Source of the DNA: Fragilaria crotonensis
Lineage: Eukaryota; Bacillariophyta; Fragilariophyceae; Fragilariales; Fragilariaceae
Reading direction: 5' to 3'
DNA length: 64,000 nucleotides
NCBI GenBank assembly: GCA_022925895.1
Contig: JAKSYS010000054.1
Location: 1-64,000, forward strand
This document shows, one piece after another, positions 43,603 through 54,503 of the stretch (the stretch's first letter is position 1; every line of letters begins with the position of its first letter). Under the pieces are notes generated by a model. The model searched no databases. It saw only the letters and a list, made by a program, of their open reading frames with translations, and had not been told where the DNA came from. Made by a program: the position numbers and the translations under genes.

Positions 43603-44530
43603 CTAATTTACATCTTCCTCGTGCGCGCTACCGTCAACAGATTCATCACACTCAACTTCGAGTTTTTCCATTTGCCGATGTACCTCCCAGGCTTCCTCTA
43701 GGTACTTGCGCTCCCTTGCTTTTCTGCCCCTGTTCAGCGTCAGATTGAGCGAACCACGAACTAACCGTTCCCTGAATTCGTGCATCGGCGATAAATTCAT
43801 CGTATCTATGGTTCGTCTCCGTTTTTGACGGGCGATGTTGACGTCTCGAAGCGCTTCAAGAATCTCACCTCTGGAATAGCCTGCATCTCGCAACATTTCC
43901 TCTCGTGCTGAGCGAGGTATGTTCATTTGTGATCCCGATCGACGGGGTGGGCGGTCATCCTCATATGTGCCCACAGGAATTTTGATTTTGCTTTGAGCTA
44001 CCCATTCAATAGTAACCGGAGGACCGCTGAAGCCACCTGGATTGTTGCCACTATTGATGAACAAGAGAGAAGGTTGTGAGAGACTATGGAATTTGATGGC
44101 CGCAACAATTCCTGACAAGCCGTGCATCACGTAACGAACAAGGTCCAGCCAGGGCTTACATTGTGATGGGGTGCTCATAAATTTCCACAAATCCAAATTT
44201 CACTCCTCCTTCAAGCTTTTTGCTTCGCCGAAGGCGTCGTAACTGGACTAGTGGATCTGATTCTGGTGTATCTATTTTTTTCAACAGGATACCAACTTTC
44301 TTCTTCCTAGTTCGACGGCGTGCCTCTTCTTTTTTGGTAGTTACCATTGAATGAGCCATCGATGACTCCGATGGAACCCGAGTCAATGAAGATCTTAAAT
44401 TTGTCTCAGAGTCAGATTTTCTCATCACGTTACGAGAGTTATCATGGCCGGCCGACGATTGTAATTCTGAACGGCCTGAGTCGTTGGAAGCAATGTTTGA
44501 TCTCCCTTGGTTTGGCTTCGAACGCTCCAT
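43603..44530 (-). CDS. Small nuclear-type protein with a diatom signature motif
   Basis: Two exons (44160-44530, 43603-44050) give 272 residues. A basic, Ser-rich N-terminus (KKEEARRRTRKKK) precedes the motif KFGFVEIYEHPIT, which is completed across the splice as IGNNPGG and followed by GPPVTIEW. Many diatom proteins of unknown function carry this pattern (VxFGxVExREYxxxxGDNP...GPPxxxxW). A helix-rich C-terminal region follows (REEMLRDAGYSRGEILEALR, then RQKRRRT). No catalytic domain is seen. The function is unknown; basic clusters suggest a nuclear or nucleic-acid-binding role, which is inference. Confidence 0.78.
44051..44159 (-). other. Intron of the diatom-signature gene (109 nt)
   Basis: The donor is CACAAT|GTAAGC and the acceptor is CATCAATAG|TGGCAAC. 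Splicing gives HPIT-I-GNNPGG, which matches the diatom motif and so supports the junction. Confidence 0.88.
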
Positions 44531-44965
44531 TAGTCTTCAGAGTCACAACGTGGTAATATCGGGGGAACAAGCTGTTGTTCCTACGCTACAATTCCGAAGT
44601 ACTCGGAGTGTTATACTTCGTAACCTACGTTGCTGTCACAACCGCCTGCGGGAGTTGGTGCGCAATTCCATGTTAATCAACGACGTCAAAAAGGCGTACT
44701 CGTAGAGCACAGTGACACAGTGACCTACGTTCCTTCCCCCCTAAAGCTGAAAAGGCTCGAATTTTTTTCGGAAGTTGAACTCCAGCGAACAAAACATGTT
44801 GGGTGTTGGGAATTGGGAAACAAATGAGACAGATACCAGTACTGTACGGTCTACAACCCTACATGTGCATATAGCACGGTCGCTTGTTGTAGTCGATTAC
44901 CGGTTCGTTCATTGTAGTGCGCATCATTTTTGTTCGTTGGCTTTTCAGGAGAGTCCAGACGTGTC
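44531..44965. other. Intergenic
   Basis: Nothing is recognised apart from probable promoter sequence of the gene at 43603-44530. Confidence 0.4.
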
Positions 44966-45460
44966 AGGCCGTTCCTTACAGTGCGACAAAACAGAGACAA
45001 AACTCGTCGGATAATCTTTTCTGTTGTTGTTTTGTCGGATCAGCGATTTTCGTCCCCAACAGTTGTCAACAAAAACAAAGCGTTTCGTCACATCCAGCAA
45101 TGTGGAAATGATTTACTTCACGCAAGCATGTCTTGGAGACCAGTTTTTTTGTCCCAAAGAACACGGGCAATGACCGTTCGATTGTTGACTGCCTTCTGAT
45201 GTTGCAAATTGGAATGGTTGGTGGTGGTTGGGTTTTACACGGAATCAGGCATCCGAAACGTTTCTGTTATTGTTTTGTTGTCGTGAAATCCCCACAGATC
45301 GGAAAACCTTTTCTGTCGGAAATGGGTTATTTTTTTGGGCACCACAGAACTAAATAAATAAATGTCGGAGTTTTTGTTGACCATAAGGGACGACTATTCA
45401 ACAAAACAGAAACAAAAGTGGAGTTTTGTTTCTGTTTTGTCGTTCTATAAGGACCGGCCT
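44966..45460. mobile_element. MITE-like element with about 40-bp imperfect inverted ends
   Basis: The left end AGGCCGTTCCTTACAGTGCG, continuing to 45005, pairs with the right end 45422-45460 read on the minus strand (AGGCCGGTCCTTATAGAACG...). Both then continue as ACAAAACAG(A/G)(A/G)ACAAAACT. Some six mismatches occur in 40 bp. The 415-bp interior repeats TTTTGTCGG and TTTCTGTTTTGT motifs and has no protein. A target duplication is not clear. Confidence 0.55.
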
Positions 45461-46165
45461 CAGAATCAAAAACCTCACCGTAGGTACATCAAGCCGAGAC
45501 ATTACTAGCTAGTACACTGATTACCATGTACAGTACCGGTAGCGTCGCCTATGATAGTGCATCCGGAGCCAGGAGCACTATGCATTATGCATACTGTACT
45601 TCAGTACCAGGTACTGTTCGGAGTACGTATGACATGCGCGGGCCAATGAGGCACCGCAAGTTCGGATGACAGAAATGACGGAAGACAATTAAGCCCGCAC
45701 AAAATGTTGAGAGTACGGTATGCATAGATGTAGTGCAATTACATAGAAATTTCGGTCTCTGTTCAGAGCTTGTTGGAGCGAGAAAAGTTGCGTTGGTGTA
45801 TGGAACCTATTTTAACATATACTCGTATGATATATGACATTCGACATCTGTACATTATAAATACACGTCTAGCGGTAGTAAGTGTCAAGGCGATTGAAGA
45901 CGAAGTATGTACTATATGGAGACGATCCTCGCAAGTATAGTATCATAATGATACTCCTGGAACTACAGAGAGCGACCGTCGATCTAACAACTCAGTCAAA
46001 TCTGAGTAGATACAGAGAAGTAACACTCAAGAGGTGTAGAGCCTTCAGCTGTTGCATCCCTCATATCTATTGGTCCGTGTATTCAACCGCGAGCGTATAG
46101 TGCTGCTTGAAACCAAGGAATAAGTTGGAGTCCGGTGTCCCCTGCAACCACCGGTCCCTAGCTTA
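45461..46165. other. Intergenic, CDC45 downstream
   Basis: There is no gene. It is GTAC-rich at 45500-45640, and the short frames have no recognisable content. Confidence 0.5.
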
Positions 46166-48393
46166 TTACATACTATCCATCATATAATGAAGCTGCTCGA
46201 TGAAACGCTGCACGTCATTGGCGCCTACTTCCACAACATGGCTGTCGAAGCTATCAAGTTTGAAGGAACCCTGCATCGAGGAGCACGTCATACGAAAGTG
46301 CTGCCCAAAGTGATTTTTCAGGAACATTCCGTGCCGGTCGGGGAACTCATATCCAACCACCAAGTATGTCTTGGTGGCAGGATTCTCGGCACACAAGACC
46401 AGAGGACGACTCTTGTTGCCCGCCCACTTTCCGTTTTCGCGGTGCATATCCATCAACCAATGAGCCAATCGAGTCAAGGCAAGCGGTTGACCAAAAGCAT
46501 GATGTTTTGGTTCTGCATGCTTGGACTGATTTGCGGCTAGAAAGCTATCCTTGGACTCCTGGCTGGTACAGGTGACGAAGGCGTACCGGAAATGCCGAAG
46601 ACGTGTAATCGCCTTCCGCTCAATTAAACTCATCGCAGTTGCCACAATTGTCTTTTGCATGGTCATGGCCTTCTGAAGGCCAGCTCCTATTCCTCCAGAC
46701 GACAAATTTCCACCATTGACAAGATTCGAAACTGAGTAGCCCTCTGCCAAGGTGGAGCTAGGGATCGCCTTGGCGTTCAGGGCATCAAATGCCGCATGAA
46801 ATGCGTCAGGAGACTCGGACTCAAGTAAACCAGTAACGGCATAGGACATGTCACTGGCAGAAATGAGGGACTTGTAGCCCGTGACACGATTGAAGCTGGT
46901 AAACTCCAACTTGTCCAGTCCATATTGCTGTGAGTTAGAAGGGTGAGAGTTTGGCCAAAGGTGCGAAGTCGAGACGCTGGTCTCAGCCGAATACTCACCG
47001 CAGAATACTCTCCAATCTTGTCGCGCAGCTTTCGCTTCAACTGGGGGTTCATAAACGCAAATGGTTGGCGACATTCGTCGAGAGCGAAGCCCATCTTTGC
47101 CAGCATCTCTTGAAGTCTTTGTTTACCTGAAGGGCTCCAGACTTGGAGGCGGCTGGCAACGTAGTTGGAGTACACCATGCTGTCAAACAGGGAGGAATGT
47201 CGAAGTAGGAAGAATCTGTAGTCGGTTTCCGCAAGGATCTTGCCATTGTCACTCAAAGTAACCTGTGTCTGAACGCCCTTTTCATTCCCCGAAAGACTTT
47301 CAGCATAGATCGTCTTATCGATGCGATCAACCATTTCGTTAGGAAAGATCCTTTGGCAATATGTTTTCAGATCAACAGACAAACTGGCGTAGCCAGCGAC
47401 ATCAATGCGAGCATGGAGGTATGCGTCAGTAAGGCCAACGCAAGCCAACCACAACAAGTCTCCGTTATCATTCCATCGCTTTTGAGTTGCAAGGCGATAT
47501 GCGACCCACGCCACAGGAGAACCGTAGTAGCTCCCACCAGAGTAGTATGCGCGAAGGCGATTGCGACGTTGGTCGTGCAGTTCGCGGGGTGTCAAGTGAG
47601 CCATCACGAGAGCCTCTTTTTCAGGACTAGAAGTCTCTACATCTTCTTCTGTGGTTTGGCTGTTTTCTTCATCCGCTACCTTGGGGCGCTTTCGAATAGG
47701 CTTCGCGTCGTCGTCAGCGACGGACCTCTTCTTCGTGTCCTCCTCGTCGTCGTCAATTTCGTCTTCATCGTCCTCGGCGTCATAGTCGGAATCAAGTCTT
47801 TCTTTGGAAGGTTTCTCACGAGTAAGCAACGGCTGCTTCTCCTCTTCAAATTCATTCTCTCCCTCATCAGGATTTTCGTTTTCATCGTCATCGTCATCGC
47901 TTCCTTCTTCGCTGCTGTCATTTTCGTCATCTGTCGTCGAAGCGTTACCACTCAAATTATCACCATCTGACGGCACGTCGTCTTTGTCTTGCGTTTCATC
48001 CCAAAAGATTACCACGTTTCGACCAGCGTGAACGTTGGCAAGATGCACTGGCTTTCGGCAGTCCATTACGTAGACAGTGGCATCCGCCAACAACATGTTC
48101 TCATCAAAGAGTTTCGTCAAATTTCGCGAAGCTCCGAGGTTCAAGAGAACAAGGGATCGAATTTCTGTTGAATCTTCCTTTTGAAGGAGAGTTGTTAGGG
48201 AAGAGTAAGACCAACAGGGGCGCAGCTGATATGGAATGCTGTCAGCACGAAGCATGTACGTCAAGATTCGCGCGGCCGCCAAAGAATCGACATCCGCGTT
48301 GGCAAGAATCCATACAGACCCCGAATCAGAGCCCCGAGTGTCTTGAATGATCTGATCGTAGCCGAGATGCCATTCTTCAGGCTCCAAGATCAT
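46166..48393 (-). CDS. CDC45: CDC45 DNA replication initiation factor
   Basis: CDC45 joins MCM2-7 and GINS to form the CMG helicase that opens DNA at replication forks. Two exons (46999-48393, 46166-46927) give 718 residues. The N-terminal DHH-like fold has SVWILANADVDSLAAARILT and LLADATVYVMDCRKPVHLAN. The expected acidic insert follows at about 145-260 (long Asp/Glu runs, then KPIRKRPK, a likely nuclear signal). The family-typical middle part includes RNRLRAYYSGGSYYGSPVAW and FFLLRHSSLFDSMVYSNYVA. After the splice come YGLDKLEFTSFNRVTGYKS and SASDMSYAVTGLLES, and the protein ends in FIEQLHYMMDSM. The catalytic DHH triad is not conserved, which is normal for CDC45. ATG 48393 is the first in frame and fits the family start. 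Confidence 0.95.
46928..46998 (-). other. CDC45 intron (71 nt)
   Basis: The donor is TCTGCG|GTGAGT and the acceptor is AACTCACAG|CAATAT. Splicing joins KIGEYSA to QYGLDKLEF. Confidence 0.9.
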
Positions 48394-48970
48394 TGTCGGC
48401 GCTTCGTGTTGGTTTGTGACTGAAATTGTGGATTACTGTAAAAAGGTTGAACTATTAGACTAATCGATTGCCACCGGTACTAGTACTAGTACCAGGGTAG
48501 TTGATCTAGCGGTTTGCCGTACGTACAAGGTGCGCATGCAAAGCCTACCACCGAATACAAGTCCGGTATTGTGCCCGTACCCATTTTTTTTGCAACCGGT
48601 TGTGCAACCCCGTAGGCCTAGTATTAATCGTACAAAACGTAGCCAGATGTACCAAGTCCACGCTACTGGATCAATTCCTAGAATATGCATCACACCGAGC
48701 GCACATGTACCGTACTGAAGGAGAATATCGAAAAATTAGACCTCTTGCTTCCTGAATAGCACCTGCTGTCTTGGTACTTGGTACTCGGTACTCCGTGTAC
48801 GTAGTACATCGCAACACATCTCATGCTCTACACGTCTGCTGTAGTTGTGTACCATACACCATACATCACGTGATATGAAAACTACAGACCTACCGGCATG
48901 TTAACTTTATTGTCGTGGTACAGTAGTATGTACCAGGATAACTATACTGAACGCAAATACAATAAAACAG

Positions 48971-48994
48971 TACCAGGTACTCGAGTACCTGGTA
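48971..48994. repeat. 24-bp perfect palindrome (one per array unit)
   Basis: The palindrome is centred on CTCGAG and flanked by ACCAGGTA and TACCTGGT arms. The same sequence recurs in units 2-5 near 51959, 54903, 57849 and 60801. Its role is unknown; it could form a cruciform. Confidence 0.9.
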
Positions 48995-49177
48995 ATACAG
49001 TATTTTTTATACTCTGCTTTTTCTTTGTTTCTCTGTAGGATTGTGACCTTATTTGTTGTTTGTCAACACTCCATTATAAGTCATAAATCAATCAAAGATA
49101 AGAACCAGTAAGTCTTTCAAAAATGATAATCTAAGTAAATTACACTGCAAACATAATCATAACAGCCTGACCCCAGA

Positions 49178-49354
49178 TTACTTTCCTTGGTGTAGATCTT
49201 TCACAATGTAGTCTTCATTTCTCATAAGACATGTATGCCTTTTTGGATCTCTCAGTAGAGTTGTGCATGCCAGGAAGTTTATCCTGGTCTTCCATTCTTG
49301 GTTTTTCAAAGCAACACCAGCAGCATATATTCTAGCTAGTAGAGCTACGGTCAT
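49178..49354 (-). pseudogene. Protein-like relic A in the array unit
   Basis: In unit 1 a 58-codon frame reads with natural-looking composition (RIYAAGVALKNQEWKTRINF, LLRDPKRHTCLMRNEDYIV). In units 2-4 a T-to-A change makes an in-frame stop near the end, and the upstream start differs by a 7-nt indel. It is probably a piece of an old gene or transposon carried along in the repeat, not an active gene. Confidence 0.4.
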
Positions 49355-49601
49355 GGCTTATCTACTATCTTTAAATTCCCACCACAGTAAGACTGGCTGC
49401 ATCAACAGAAGTACTTGAGGTCTTGGCAAGTACCAAGCTCCAAGGCACAAACGCACAAAATGAATTGGCTCATTGTACCAGCATGGCATCAATAACAGAT
49501 GCATTACAAGCAGCATCACACCCCTTCAAGTCTTTGTGTTTGAGTCTTCCTCCCACTTGCACCACTCTCAAGAACCAGTGTTCACACATCTGATACCAGA
49601 A

Positions 49602-49790
49602 TCAATCACACCCACCAGCCACAAGTACATTACATTTCTGGTGAGGGTTTCCTACATGGTCATATGGCCCACCCTCCACTAATCTCTTGATTAGCTTCTG
49701 TGTGAGAGAAGCTGATCCATAGTACTGTCCACAAGATAGTAGAGACCCTTGAAACAACCCTTCTTGTGAGCTGGCTCTAGTGATGCTGGT
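49602..49790 (-). pseudogene. Protein-like relic B in the array unit
   Basis: A minus-strand frame of about 60 codons without ATG (SCGQYYGSASLTQKLIKRLV, GGPYDHVGNPHQKCNVLVAG) ends at TGA. One frame over, it continues protein-like (MCEHWFLRVVQVGGRLKHKD, CDAACNASVIDAM) to about 49480. The character suggests a frameshifted ancient coding region on the same strand as relics A and C. Equivalent sequence is in all five units. Confidence 0.4.
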
Positions 49791-50347
49791 TCATGGTTCC
49801 ACTACATAGAAAAAAGAGGGTGTTGTGTACCTTGTTGTTCTCTCTGTTAAGAAGCAGGGGGGACTGTGGCTGGTTGCAATCTATTAAGTGCCTCCCTCTC
49901 ACTATCAACACAAAAGTCTGTATAAATACAGCATTGAAGCTTGAAAATCATGATTTCCACAAGACTAATGTATGTGAAAGCCAGGTTCAGTCATTGTTGA
50001 CAATTTTATGCAAAAGGTCATACAGGAGGGTTGAACTGGAAATTGGAAGTAGTTAGCTAGTACTCCTGAGGTGTTGTGACAGTCAGAGCTGAATGTAGGA
50101 TAAGAAAATTATTTGGAGTACAGTACTTTATTACTCCAAGAACTCCAGCAGTACAAGCATGGACAGAGTATCTGGACAAATCAAACTACCACAGTACCTG
50201 GACAGATTGAGAAATTGGTGATTTGATTGTATTCGCTCATTCAGGAAGATTTATGTAGTGACTACCCAGCATATTGTAGTACACCCTAAAACACATGGTG
50301 TTACTGTACTAGTAGCTTGTTTTTGGTGAGGAGTGACCGTTCACAAG

Positions 50348-50572
50348 TTAGAACACATTAAATTTGGGATTTTTCCTGCTCGCGAGAATTTTATCTTCGT
50401 AGTTTAATTGCTGACTACTGTAACAACAAGCAAATGAAATCACAGTGTTAAAGTAGTCAGACTGATGTTGCAGCAAGCTAGTGAAGGTGTGAGGATCCAC
50501 TACATAAGTTTTGCCAAGTCTAACATCACCAGCAAAAAACAACTCAACAGGCATGGTTACAGTCACAGTCAC
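50348..50572 (-). pseudogene. Protein-like relic C in the array unit
   Basis: A 74-codon frame (MPVELFFAGDVRLGKTYVVD, HTFTSLLQHQSDYFNTVISF) is kept open in units 1, 2 and 5 (50348, 53314, 62163). A one-base loss in an A-run breaks it in units 3 and 4. A neighbouring open stretch on the same strand (50614-50770, RKEHIRIAGDLNNRNILEFV) is in another frame. I do not recognise the family. Confidence 0.4.
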
Positions 50573-51130
50573 TTTTGAAAAATAAATTTTGTTGACAACT
50601 CATTTTCTATCCTATGGCACATTCCAAAGAACTACCAGCACTGGCTTCTAATTTAATTGAACCAGTGTCAGTTGCAAAAAGCATGAGTTTCACCACAAAC
50701 TCCAAGATATTCCTGTTGTTCAGATCACCAGCAATTCGAATGTGTTCCTTTCTGAGGACTCAAGAACCACTTCCACAACAGCAGACTCATAACAACACAT
50801 ACATTTGACATGAATGTGTAACATGCAAAAAAGTCATACCCACTTGATTTTGTAAATTGGACTCAATTTGAGTGACTCACCTGTCCTGATGCCATGTTAA
50901 GGAAAAACTCACAGAATGAAGACTTGACAAATCATATCATCTTCATGATTTTACATCACAATAGCTGCATAGCATACCCATCATCTATCTATTTGTTCAA
51001 CCTTAAAGAAAACTGTCAACAAGTGTGCCTTTAAGGCAAAAGAATTCTAATCCAGACACCATGTTTATATGCTTGTTCTTCCTTTGCTGGTTGACGCTGT
51101 ACAGGAGTAGTGAGGAACGGACCGGAGCAC

Positions 51131-51240
51131 TGGAGTAGTGGAGTAGTGGAGTAGTGGAGTAGTGGAGTAGTGGAGTAGTGGAGTAGTGGAGTAGTGGAGT
51201 AGTGGAGTAGTGGAGTAGTGGAGTAGTGGAGTAGTGGAGT
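51131..51240. repeat. (GGAGTAGT)n tract, unit 1
   Basis: An octamer microsatellite of about 13-14 copies, very regular. Read on the minus strand it gives a repetitive LLHYSTTP peptide that is not a gene. Confidence 0.95.
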
Positions 51241-51557
51241 ACGGTAGTACTTGGCTAGAGTACCCGGTATCTGAGAACTCGTGAAAATCAGGGTTACCCC
51301 AATGCACCCTTACTTTGGTACTGTACCTGGTACTGCTGTGATTGACTAATTCGAGTTGCAAAAAACACGGATTGGGTTGCAAACCAACGCCGTTCTCTCG
51401 TAGAAATTTTGCAACCCTACGTGCAACTGGGTTGCAAAAGATCCTGATGTTCCGCACTGCGTTTTTGTCACAGTACCTGCAAGTTCTACAGGTCCCTGTC
51501 GTATACACATACCGGAGGGAGTTGAAAATACTACTTCGGTTGCAAAACACCGGAAAT

Positions 51558-54503
51558 GTGCCCGTACCCATTTTTTTTGCAACCGGTTGTGCAACCCCGT
51601 AGGCCTAGTATTAATCGTACAAAACGTAGCCAGATGTACCAAGTCCACGCTACTGGATCAATTCCTAGAGTATGCATCACACCGAGCGCACATTTACCGT
51701 ACTGAAGGAGAATATCGAAAAATTAGACCTCTTGCTTCCTGAATAACACCTGCTGTCTTGGTACTTGGTACTCGGTACTCCGTGTACGTAGTACATCGCA
51801 ACACATCTCATGCTCTACACGTCTGCTGTAGTTGTGTACCATACACCATACATCACGTGATATGAAAACTACAGACCTACCGGCATGTTGACTTTATTGT
51901 CGTGGTACAGTAGTATGTACCAGGATAACTATACTGAACGCAAATACAATAAAACAGTACCAGGTACTCGAGTACCTGGTAATACAGTATTTTTATACTC
52001 TGCTTTTCTTTGTTTCTCTGTAGGATTGTGAGCTTATTTGTTGTTTGTCAACACTCCATTATAAGTCATAAATCAATCAAAGATAAGAACCAGTAAGTCT
52101 TTCAAAAATGATAATCTAAGTAAATTACACTGCAAACATAATCATAACAGCCTGACCCCAGATTACTTTCCTTGGTGTAGATCTTACACAATGTAGTCTT
52201 CATTTCTCATAAGACATGTATGCCTTTTTGGATCTCTCAGTAGAGTTGTGCATGCCAGGAAGTTTATCCTGGTCTTCCATTCTTGGTTTTTCAAAGCAAC
52301 ACCAGCAGCATATATTCTAGAGCTACGGTCATGGCTTATCTACTATCTTTAAATTCCCACCACAGTAAGACTGGCTGCATCAACAGAAGTACTTGAGGTC
52401 TTGGCAAGTACCAAGCTCCAAGGCACAAACGCACAAAAAGAATTGGCTCATTGTACCATGGCATCAATAACAGATGCATTACAAGCAGCATCACACCCCT
52501 TCAAGTCTTTGTGTTTGAGTCTTCCTCCCACTTGCACCACTCTCAAGAACCAGTGTTCACACATCTGATACCAGAATCAATCACACCCACCAGCCACAAG
52601 TACATAACATTTCTGGTGAGGGTTTCCTACATGGTCATATGGCCCACCCTCCACTAATCTCTTGATTAGCTTCTGTGTGAGAGAAGCTGATCCATAGTAC
52701 TGTCCACAAGATAGTAGAGACCCTTGAAACAACCCTTCTTGTGAGCTGGCTCTAGTGATGCTGGTTCATGGTTCCACTACATAGAAAAGAGGGTGTTGTG
52801 TACCTTGTTGTTCTCTCTGTTAAGAAGCAGGGGACTGTGGCTGGTTGCAATCTATTAAGTGCCTCCTCTCACTATCAACACAAAAGTCTGTATAAATACA
52901 GCATTGAAGCTTGAAAATCATGATTTCCACAAGACTAACGTATGTGACAGCCAGGTTCAGTCATTGTTGACAATTTTATGCAAAAGGTCATACAGGAGGG
53001 TTGAACTGGAAATTGGAAGTAGTTAGCTAGTACTCCTGAGGTGTTGTGACAGTCAGAGCTGAATGTAGGATAAGAAAATTATTTGGAGTACAGTACTTTA
53101 TTACTCCAAGAACTCCAGCAGTACAAGCATGGACAGAGTATCTGGACAAATCAAACTACCACAGTACCTGGACAGATTGAGAAATTGGTGATTTGATTGT
53201 ATTCATTCAGGAAGATTTATGTAGTGACTACCCAGCATATTGTAGTACACCCTAAAACACATGGTGTTACTGTACTAGTAGCTTGTTTTTGGTGAGGAGT
53301 GACCGTTCACAAGTTAGAACACATTAAATTCGGGATTTTTCCTGCTCGCGAGAATTTTATCTTCGTAGTTTAATTGCTGACTACTGTAACAACAAGTAAA
53401 TGAAATCACAGTGTTAAAGAAGTCAGACTGATGTTCCAGCAAGCTAGTGAAGGTGTGAGGGTCCACTACATACGTTTTGCCAAGTCTAACATCACCAGCA
53501 AAAAACAACTCAACAGGCATGGTCACAGTCACAGTCACTTTTGAAAAATAAATTTTGTTGACAACTCATTTTCTATCCTATGGCACATTCCAAAGAACTA
53601 CCAGCACTGGCTTCTAATTTAATTGAACCAGTGTCAGTTGCAAAAAGCATGAGTTTCACCACAAACTCCAAGATATTCCTGTTGTTCAGATCACCAGCAA
53701 TTCGAATGTGTTCCTTTCTGAGGACTCAAGAACCACTTCCACAACAGCAGACTCATAACAACACATACATTTGACATGAATGTGTAACATGCAAAAAAGT
53801 CATACCCACTTGATTTTGTAAATTGGACTCAATTTGAGTGACTCACCTGTCCTGATGCCATGTTAAGGAAAAACTCACAGAATGAAGACTTGACAAATCA
53901 TATCATCTTCATGATTTTACATCACAATAGCTGCATAGCATACCCATCATCTATCTATTTGTTCAACCTTAAAGAAAACTGTCAACAAGTGTGCCTTTAA
54001 GGCAAAAGAATTCTAATCCAGACACCATGTTTATATGCTTGTTCTTCCTTTGCTGGTTGACGCTGTACAGGAGTAGTGAGGACGGACCGGAGCACTGGAG
54101 TAGTGGAGTAGTGGAGTAGTGGAGTGGAGTAGTGGAGTAGTGGAGTAGTGGAGTAGTGGGTAGTGGAGTAGTGGAGTAGTGGAGTAGTCGGTAGTACTTG
54201 GCTAGAGTACCGGTATCTGAGAACTCGTGAAAATCAGGGTTACCCCAATGCACCCTTACTTTGGTACTGTACCTGGTACTGCTGTGATTGACTAATTCGA
54301 GTTGCAAAAAACACGGATTGGGTTGCAAACCTACGCCGTTCTCTCGTAGAAATTTTGCAACCCTACGTGCAACTGGGTTGCAAAAGATCCTGATGTTCCG
54401 CACTGCGTTTTTGTCACAGTACCTGCAAGTTCTACAGGTCCCTGTCGTATACACATACCGGAGGGAGTTGAAAATACTACTTCGGTTGCAAAACACCGGA
54501 AAT
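51558..54503. repeat. Array unit 2
   Basis: It shares GAGTATGCAT, GTGAGCTT and CTTACACAA with units 3 and 4 in its first third. In its last third it shares GGCTTCTAATTTA and CTCACAGAATG with unit 1. Confidence 0.9.
54096..54188. repeat. (GGAGTAGT)n tract, unit 2
   Basis: About 11-12 octamers with two slips (GTGGAGTGGAG and GTGGGTAG). Confidence 0.95.

Larger units (their letters stand above)
48571..51557. repeat. Array unit 1
   Basis: This is the longest unit. It has private features (CTAGTAG insertion near 49335, AGC insertion near 49482, CGCT insertion near 50234). It shares several single-base variants only with unit 5: GAATATGCAT and ACATGTACCG near 48680-48710, GTGACCTT near 49044, and CTTTCACAA near 49200. 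Confidence 0.9.

Noticed and set aside
49473-49682. Plus-strand 68-69 codon frame present in all five array units
   Set aside because: It is the reverse of the more protein-like minus-strand relic B and is conserved only because the units are recent copies.
50348-50572. Relic C as a PCNA-like sliding clamp
   Set aside because: A few residues around VTMPVELFFAG recall the PCNA C-terminal half, but the rest does not follow, so no function is assigned.
50969-51571. Minus-strand frame of 168-186 codons with LLHYSTTP repeats in the array units
   Set aside because: Most of it is translation of the octamer microsatellite, and length and frame change between units.
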